Assembly: GCA_002704045.1 (NCBI GenBank)
Contig: PAFF01000075.1
Span: 2,340-14,793 of the forward strand
Direction of reading: 5' to 3'
From: Fidelibacterota bacterium
Lineage (GTDB): Bacteria; Fidelibacterota; Marinisomatia; SCGC-AAA003-L08; GCA-002704045
DNA length: 12,454 bases
Shown: positions 8,460 to 12,454 of the stretch, piece after piece
Layout of the letters: every line of letters begins with the position of its first letter
Numbering within the stretch: the stretch's first letter is position 1
Program-made: the position numbers and the translations under genes
The notes under the pieces: generated by a model
What the model saw: the letters and a program-made list of their open reading frames with translations, nothing else
Told to the model about the DNA's origin: nothing
Database searches by the model: none

Positions 8460-10805
8460 ATGAAGAAAATTGAAAATGTTGCGGTTTTAGGATCAGGTGT
8501 TATGGGAAGTCAGATTGCAGCTCATCTAACAAATGCTGGTTACAAAGTATTCTTATTTGACATGGATCAAAAATTATGTGAAAAGGGTATTGATTTTTGT
8601 AAGAATTTAAAACCTGCTCCATTTTACAATCCAAAAAATTCATCGAATATAATTCCACAAAATTATAATGACCATTTAGAAAGTATAAAAAATTGTGATT
8701 GGATAATCGAAGTTATCGCTGAAAAACTCGAATGGAAACAAGAATTGTATAAAAAAATATTACCTTTTCTAAAAGATGATGCAGTTGTTACGAGTAATAC
8801 TTCTGGATTGTTAGTTAAAGAGTTGACAGATGGAATGGATAATAGTTTCAAAGAAAGATTTTTTGTAACTCATTTTTTTAATCCTCCTAGATACATGAAA
8901 TTAGTTGAAATAGTTCCTGGATCTGAAACGAAACAAGATTACATTGATTTAATTTCAGATTTTTTAACAAATCAATTAGGGAAAGGTGTTGTTAGAGCTA
9001 AAGATACACCCAATTTTATTGCAAATAGAATAGGCGTTTTTGGAATGATGGTAACATTGCAAGAAACTATAAATAAAAAATTATCTATTGAGGATGTCGA
9101 TGCTTTAACAGGAACTTTAATAGGTAGACCTAAAAGTGCGACATACAGGACTGCGGATATTGTAGGTTTAGATACTCTAACTTATGTAGCTAAAACTGCC
9201 TATGACAAAGGTGTTAATGATAATTTTAGAAATTATTTTAAGTTACCAGAATTTATAGAATCTATGATCAGTAATGGATGGCTTGGACAAAAATCAAAAC
9301 AGGGATTTTATAAAAAAATAGAAAAGGGTGTAATACATTCATTAGATTTTGAAACTATGGATTACACTCCACAAAACAAGAAGAGATATAAAGGTGTTGG
9401 CCTAGCTAGGGAAAACACAAATATTAATTCCAAGCTACGAGCTTTGGTTAATTCAGAAGACATAGCTGGAGAATTTACTTGGGAAGTATTTTCTAAAACT
9501 TTATTATATGCATCATATCTTGTTGGGGAAATCTCAGATGATATTATAAGTATTGACAATGCGTTGAAATGGGGTTTTGGTTGGGAAGTAGGTCCTTTTG
9601 AAGTTTGGGATGCTTTAGGTTTTGAAAAAACCTTAAACAGAATGAAAGAGGACAGGAAAGAAGTTCCTGCTTGGATCAATGAAATGTGCAATCAAGGCTC
9701 AAATAGCTTTTATAAAGTAGAAAATGGTAAAAAATACTTTTACAGTTTTAATCAAACAAAGTATTTAGAAATTTCCAAAAATGATTCATCGTTTTCTTTT
9801 CAATCAAAAAAGGATCAAGGATTGCACTTAAACAAGAACTGGTCAGCATCCATTGTAGATTTAGAAGATGGAGTTGCTGGAGTTGAATTTCATTCTGTTT
9901 TGCAGTCAAATTTCAATCCAATTGACGGTTCTTTGATGCAGACAATTGCAGAAACACTATCTTTAGTTAAAGATCAAGGATACAAAGGTATTGTTATATC
10001 CTCAGATGCAACTCATTTTTCTGCTGGAGCAAACTTAAATTTAATATTAAACGCAGCAGAGAATAATGATTGGGATTCAATTGATAATTTAACCTCAAAT
10101 ATGCAAAAGATTTTACAGTCTGTAAGATTTTCAAATTTTCCAGTTGTTGTTGCTCCTTTTGGTATGGTTTTAGGAGGTGGTTATGAAGTTGTAGGTGCTT
10201 GCGATAGAGTTGTGGCTGCTGCTGAGCTATATTGTGGACTTGTAGAAGTCGGTGTTGGGTTGATCCCTGGCGCAGGTGGTAACTTAAGATTAATTTCAAA
10301 ACTTGAAGATGAACAAAAAACAATTATACCGGGAAATTTTCAAGTAGTTAAACAAGCATTTGAGACAATTGCATTTGCAAAAGTTTCTTTTTCAGCCAAC
10401 CATGCTAAAAGTCTAGGATATTTGACTAGCCATGATAAGATTATTGTAAATAAAGATCATATTTTAAGTTGCGCTAAAAATGAAGTCCTAAAAATGAGTG
10501 AGGATTACAATCCACCCAAATACAAAGATAATATTAAACTACCTGGTAAAACTGGTAGATTAGCATTTGAGAGTACTATTAAAGGATTTGTTAAATCAGG
10601 AAAGATTAGTGAACATGATGCTCTTATCGGACGAAAATTAGCATTTGTTTTAACAGGAGGGGATAAAGGTGGGCCAATGTCAGGTGTTGATGAGCAATAT
10701 CTTCTCGATATTGAACGTGAAACTTTTTTAAGTCTTTGTGGTGAAGAAAAGTCAAAAGCACGAATATCTCATATGCTTAAAACAAGTAAACCTTTGAGAA
10801 ATTAA
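8460..10805 (+). CDS. fadN: Bifunctional 3-hydroxyacyl-CoA dehydrogenase/enoyl-CoA hydratase (FadN-like)
   Basis: This 781-residue cytoplasmic enzyme performs steps two and three of beta-oxidation. The dehydrogenase comes first: NAD-binding GSGVMG (11-16), NTSGL (113-117), and the catalytic pair His138 and Glu150 in THFFNPPRYMKLVEIV, spaced by 12 as in human HADH. Two C-terminal dehydrogenase domains follow, at about 185-285 and 330-395. The crotonase domain is at about 465-660, with the oxyanion segment FSAGANL and both catalytic acids, Glu576 in GGGYEV and Glu596 in GLVEVGVGLIPGAGG, 20 residues apart as in rat enoyl-CoA hydratase. This dehydrogenase-then-hydratase order and the length match Bacillus FadN (about 790), and are the reverse of E. 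coli FadB. The start has GAGGA at 8448-8452 with 7-nt spacing. It is the last gene of the cluster; the 62 bp after it show no clear terminator hairpin. Confidence 0.95.
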   Translation: MKKIENVAVLGSGVMGSQIAAHLTNAGYKVFLFDMDQKLCEKGIDFCKNLKPAPFYNPKNSSNIIPQNYNDHLESIKNCDWIIEVIAEKLEWKQELYKKILPFLKDDAVVTSNTSGLLVKELTDGMDNSFKERFFVTHFFNPPRYMKLVEIVPGSETKQDYIDLISDFLTNQLGKGVVRAKDTPNFIANRIGVFGMMVTLQETINKKLSIEDVDALTGTLIGRPKSATYRTADIVGLDTLTYVAKTAYDKGVNDNFRNYFKLPEFIESMISNGWLGQKSKQGFYKKIEKGVIHSLDFETMDYTPQNKKRYKGVGLARENTNINSKLRALVNSEDIAGEFTWEVFSKTLLYASYLVGEISDDIISIDNALKWGFGWEVGPFEVWDALGFEKTLNRMKEDRKEVPAWINEMCNQGSNSFYKVENGKKYFYSFNQTKYLEISKNDSSFSFQSKKDQGLHLNKNWSASIVDLEDGVAGVEFHSVLQSNFNPIDGSLMQTIAETLSLVKDQGYKGIVISSDATHFSAGANLNLILNAAENNDWDSIDNLTSNMQKILQSVRFSNFPVVVAPFGMVLGGGYEVVGACDRVVAAAELYCGLVEVGVGLIPGAGGNLRLISKLEDEQKTIIPGNFQVVKQAFETIAFAKVSFSANHAKSLGYLTSHDKIIVNKDHILSCAKNEVLKMSEDYNPPKYKDNIKLPGKTGRLAFESTIKGFVKSGKISEHDALIGRKLAFVLTGGDKGGPMSGVDEQYLLDIERETFLSLCGEEKSKARISHMLKTSKPLRN

Positions 10806-10867
10806 AATATTACAAAAAATGTGATCTATAAATTAGAAATAGTTTGACAAGTTTTAATTTATCAAAA

Positions 10868-12454
10868 ATGATTAAATTTTTTTTATTTTTAATAATATTT
10901 ACTATTTCCTATTGTCAAACTTGTTCTCAGGACGTTTATTGGTGCTTTGATATCTCAACTATTCAATCTTTTTACCTTTTTTCAGACGTTAATATTAATG
11001 GTACTACTATTGAAAGTGGTTCCGTGCCTGGTTCTAATGATAATGTTTATTATTGCCCTGATAACGATTGCGATATAATTGGAGCTTTTTATAATAATGT
11101 ATGTGTTGGTTGGACTTATCCATATTATAATACTTATTATACAGTACCTATAATGATGAATGATGGTAATCATGATAATTATATAATGCAAGGAGAGATT
11201 CCCGAGTTCAGATTGTATGATAGATCCTTAGAAGTTGTTTATACTGGTTTAGTACCTGATAATATTCAACCCTGTAATAATTTTGAAATTAATATTGTTG
11301 ATTATCTTGAAAGTGGAAGCGAGTATTTTGAAACTGTTCAATATGATATTCACCTATTTGAAGGACATAATTTAGTGAGTTTTTATGCTCTTAACGATAA
11401 TTCGTTGGTTAGTGATGTTATGGCTCCATTAGGATCAAATGCTGTTAGTGTAATTGGCGAAGGCATAGTTGCGTCAAACCTAAGCAATGGACTATGGGTG
11501 GGTAGCCTTACTGATCTAGATAAGACTAAAGGATACTGGGTAACTGTAATAAATAACGATACGTTAAGAGTAACAGGTAAAGTTGATTCTATTCCCGAAA
11601 TGACAGTTTATTATGGTAATAATCTAATATCATTTCCAATAAATGATACTCTTACAATTGAGGATGCATTGCCAGATAATGTTGAAGATAAGTTTAGTGC
11701 AATTATAGGAGAGGGTATTGCTGCTCAAAACATTAATAACAACAATCAGGATATTGATGAAGTTTGGATGGGAAGCTTAACTCATTTTGAAAGTAAAAAA
11801 GGTTATTGGGTTCAAGTCAAAGACGATTATTTAGATTTAGAAACTCCAGTCATTTTTAGTTTTGAAAATAGATATGAATTGATGATCAATGAATTGTATC
11901 AAAATTATAAAGAATCACCATTTTTTTATAGGCAATCAATTTATCAGGCCTTTTATTTTGTTGATTCAATTGAATATGTTGAGGATGATGATTGGATTGT
12001 TGCTTATAATAACAGCGATATCGTAGGAGCTAGACAATGGAATGGTCTATATACAGATATCCCTGTTATGGGAAGTTATGATGAATCTTCAATTAATTAT
12101 TGTATTTATGGTGACATACCTGATTTTTACTTATATGATTCTAATTTTATGCTGAAATCAAAATTGTATGGGTATATACCAGCTTGGCAAAATAATGGAG
12201 TTTTTAATGTGAGTTTTAATATTGATCAATCTATTATAAATGATGATTATAATATTATATCAGCTTTTCCAAATCCTTTTAATCCTATTACCAGAATAAA
12301 GTATTTATTACCCAATGATGCTAGGGTACTTATAGAATTGCATGATATAAAAGGTAGGCAAATAGGTGTTTTGGTTGACAAATATCAGGTTAGTGGTAGC
12401 TATAGTTTTTTTTGGGATGGAACTGGTTTTAGTTCAGGTATTTATTTTTTTTAT
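10868..12454 (+). CDS. Large secreted protein with duplicated domains and T9SS/FlgD-like C-terminal sorting domain (3' end missing)
   Basis: An open frame of 529 codons runs without a stop from the ATG at 10868 to the window edge. Residues 1-16 form a signal peptide (MIKFFLFLIIFTISYC); the Cys is not in a good lipobox, so it is probably not a lipoprotein. Two different domains are each present twice, in the order A1 (about 29-145), B1 (163-238), B2 (246-326), A2 (355-452). From about residue 460 comes a sorting domain, SAFPNPFNPITRIKYLLP through SGIYFFY. This is the type seen at the end of secreted proteins of Marinimicrobia, Ignavibacteria and Bacteroidota; probably only one or two dozen residues are missing. 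The mature part is acidic and rich in Asn, Tyr and Asp, with no catalytic motif recognised. It is likely exported and surface-attached; its function is unknown. It has no Shine-Dalgarno and follows fadN by 62 bp, so it may be a separate unit. Confidence 0.85.
   Translation, partial: MIKFFLFLIIFTISYCQTCSQDVYWCFDISTIQSFYLFSDVNINGTTIESGSVPGSNDNVYYCPDNDCDIIGAFYNNVCVGWTYPYYNTYYTVPIMMNDGNHDNYIMQGEIPEFRLYDRSLEVVYTGLVPDNIQPCNNFEINIVDYLESGSEYFETVQYDIHLFEGHNLVSFYALNDNSLVSDVMAPLGSNAVSVIGEGIVASNLSNGLWVGSLTDLDKTKGYWVTVINNDTLRVTGKVDSIPEMTVYYGNNLISFPINDTLTIEDALPDNVEDKFSAIIGEGIAAQNINNNNQDIDEVWMGSLTHFESKKGYWVQVKDDYLDLETPVIFSFENRYELMINELYQNYKESPFFYRQSIYQAFYFVDSIEYVEDDDWIVAYNNSDIVGARQWNGLYTDIPVMGSYDESSINYCIYGDIPDFYLYDSNFMLKSKLYGYIPAWQNNGVFNVSFNIDQSIINDDYNIISAFPNPFNPITRIKYLLPNDARVLIELHDIKGRQIGVLVDKYQVSGSYSFFWDGTGFSSGIYFFY
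10952..11302 (+). repeat. Domain A, copy 1, of the secreted protein
   Basis: Residues about 29-145. It opens with TIQSFYLFSDVNING and contains CDIIGAFYNNVCVGW, then VPIMMNDG and GEIPEFRLYD. Copy 2 at 11930-12223 shares the pattern QxFYF, DxxVGA, VPVM, GxIPxFxLYD. The pattern resembles the 'dDwiGAF.gd.CvGar' modules of secreted proteins in these phyla. Confidence 0.7.
11354..11845 (+). repeat. Tandem pair of domain B in the secreted protein
   Basis: Copy 1 spans residues 163-238 and copy 2 spans 246-326. They align as GHNLVSF / GNNLISF, then VIGEGIVASN / IIGEGIAAQN, then LWVGSLTDLDKTKGYWVTV / VWMGSLTHFESKKGYWVQV. Each looks like a compact beta-rich module of about 75-80 residues. The copies have diverged at the DNA level, so this is an old duplication. 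Confidence 0.82.
11930..12223 (+). repeat. Domain A, copy 2, of the secreted protein
   Basis: Residues about 355-452. They read QSIYQAFYFVDSIEYV, then DDWIVAYNNSDIVGARQW, IPVMGSYDE and GDIPDFYLYD, paralogous to copy 1 at 10952-11302. The two A copies flank the B pair, giving a mirror-like A-B-B-A order. Confidence 0.7.
12245..12454 (+). other. C-terminal secretion/sorting domain (T9SS type A or FlgD-Ig-like), incomplete
   Basis: Residues 460-529 carry the characteristic order of FPNPFNP, a strand ITRIKYLLP, LHDIKGRQIGVLVD, a turn SGSYSFFWDG and SSGIYFF. In Bacteroidota-type Type IX secretion this domain directs passage through the outer membrane and surface attachment. In Marinimicrobia-like genomes the same domain is very common on exported proteins. 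The window ends inside its last strands. Confidence 0.8.

Noticed and set aside
9994..10323. Minus-strand open frame of 109 codons opposite fadN, rich in Gln, Leu and His
   Set aside because: It lies opposite the crotonase active-site region; its composition is what antisense reading of that coding sequence gives. No support as a gene.
10806..10867. Terminator after fadN
   Set aside because: Only A/T runs without a GC-containing hairpin are visible, so no intrinsic terminator can be called.
10982..11191. Minus-strand open frame of 69 codons, Ile-rich
   Set aside because: It is antisense to domain A of the secreted protein, whose plus-strand frame is open for 529 codons with signal peptide and sorting domain.

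Overview
The window is AT-rich, compact bacterial DNA. It probably comes from a marine Gram-negative lineage such as Candidatus Marinimicrobia (SAR406) or a relative in the Bacteroidota/Fibrobacterota sphere. That placement rests on three things: an outer-membrane-type barrel protein, a secreted protein ending in a Type IX secretion/FlgD-like C-terminal sorting domain (motif FPNPFNP), and short intergenic gaps with strong A/T codon bias. The taxon is inferred from protein style, not from a marker gene.

Layout. Positions 1-233 hold the first 77 codons of a minus-strand glycerol kinase that runs off the left edge. A 53-bp divergent gap follows. From 287 all genes are on the plus strand. First comes an envelope block with overlapping or nearly touching genes: a LolA-like outer-membrane-lipoprotein-sorting family protein (287-1009), a predicted outer-membrane beta-barrel protein (1006-2121), and an 886-residue RND/MMPL-type exporter (2124-4784, TTG start). 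A 59-bp gap contains a perfect 18-bp palindrome, ATACCGACC/GGTCGGTAT, ending 3 bp before a TetR-family regulator (4844-5446). Then a tight beta-oxidation set follows, with 8-20 bp gaps and clear Shine-Dalgarno sites: acyl-CoA dehydrogenase (5459-7294), thiolase (7303-8439) and a bifunctional 3-hydroxyacyl-CoA dehydrogenase/enoyl-CoA hydratase in FadN-like domain order (8460-10805). The last gene (10868 to the right edge, 529 codons, no stop) encodes a large secreted protein with duplicated domains in A-B-B-A order plus the sorting domain.

How the genes may work together. The three enzymes give a complete saturated acyl-CoA beta-oxidation spiral (dehydrogenation, hydration, oxidation, thiolysis). 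The TetR gene and its operator sit at their head, suggesting induction by a fatty acid or acyl-CoA. The envelope block has the parts of an inner-to-outer-membrane lipid or hydrophobic-compound transfer machine: an RND pump, a periplasmic lipid-binding-fold protein and an outer-membrane barrel. It lies directly upstream on the same strand. A coupled lipid transport and breakdown island is the most interesting reading, but the linkage is inferred from position. No acyl-CoA synthetase (FadD), FadL or electron-transfer flavoprotein gene is seen here. No tRNA, rRNA, CRISPR, insertion sequence or clear intrinsic terminator was found, and no gene-free stretch exceeds 300 bases.
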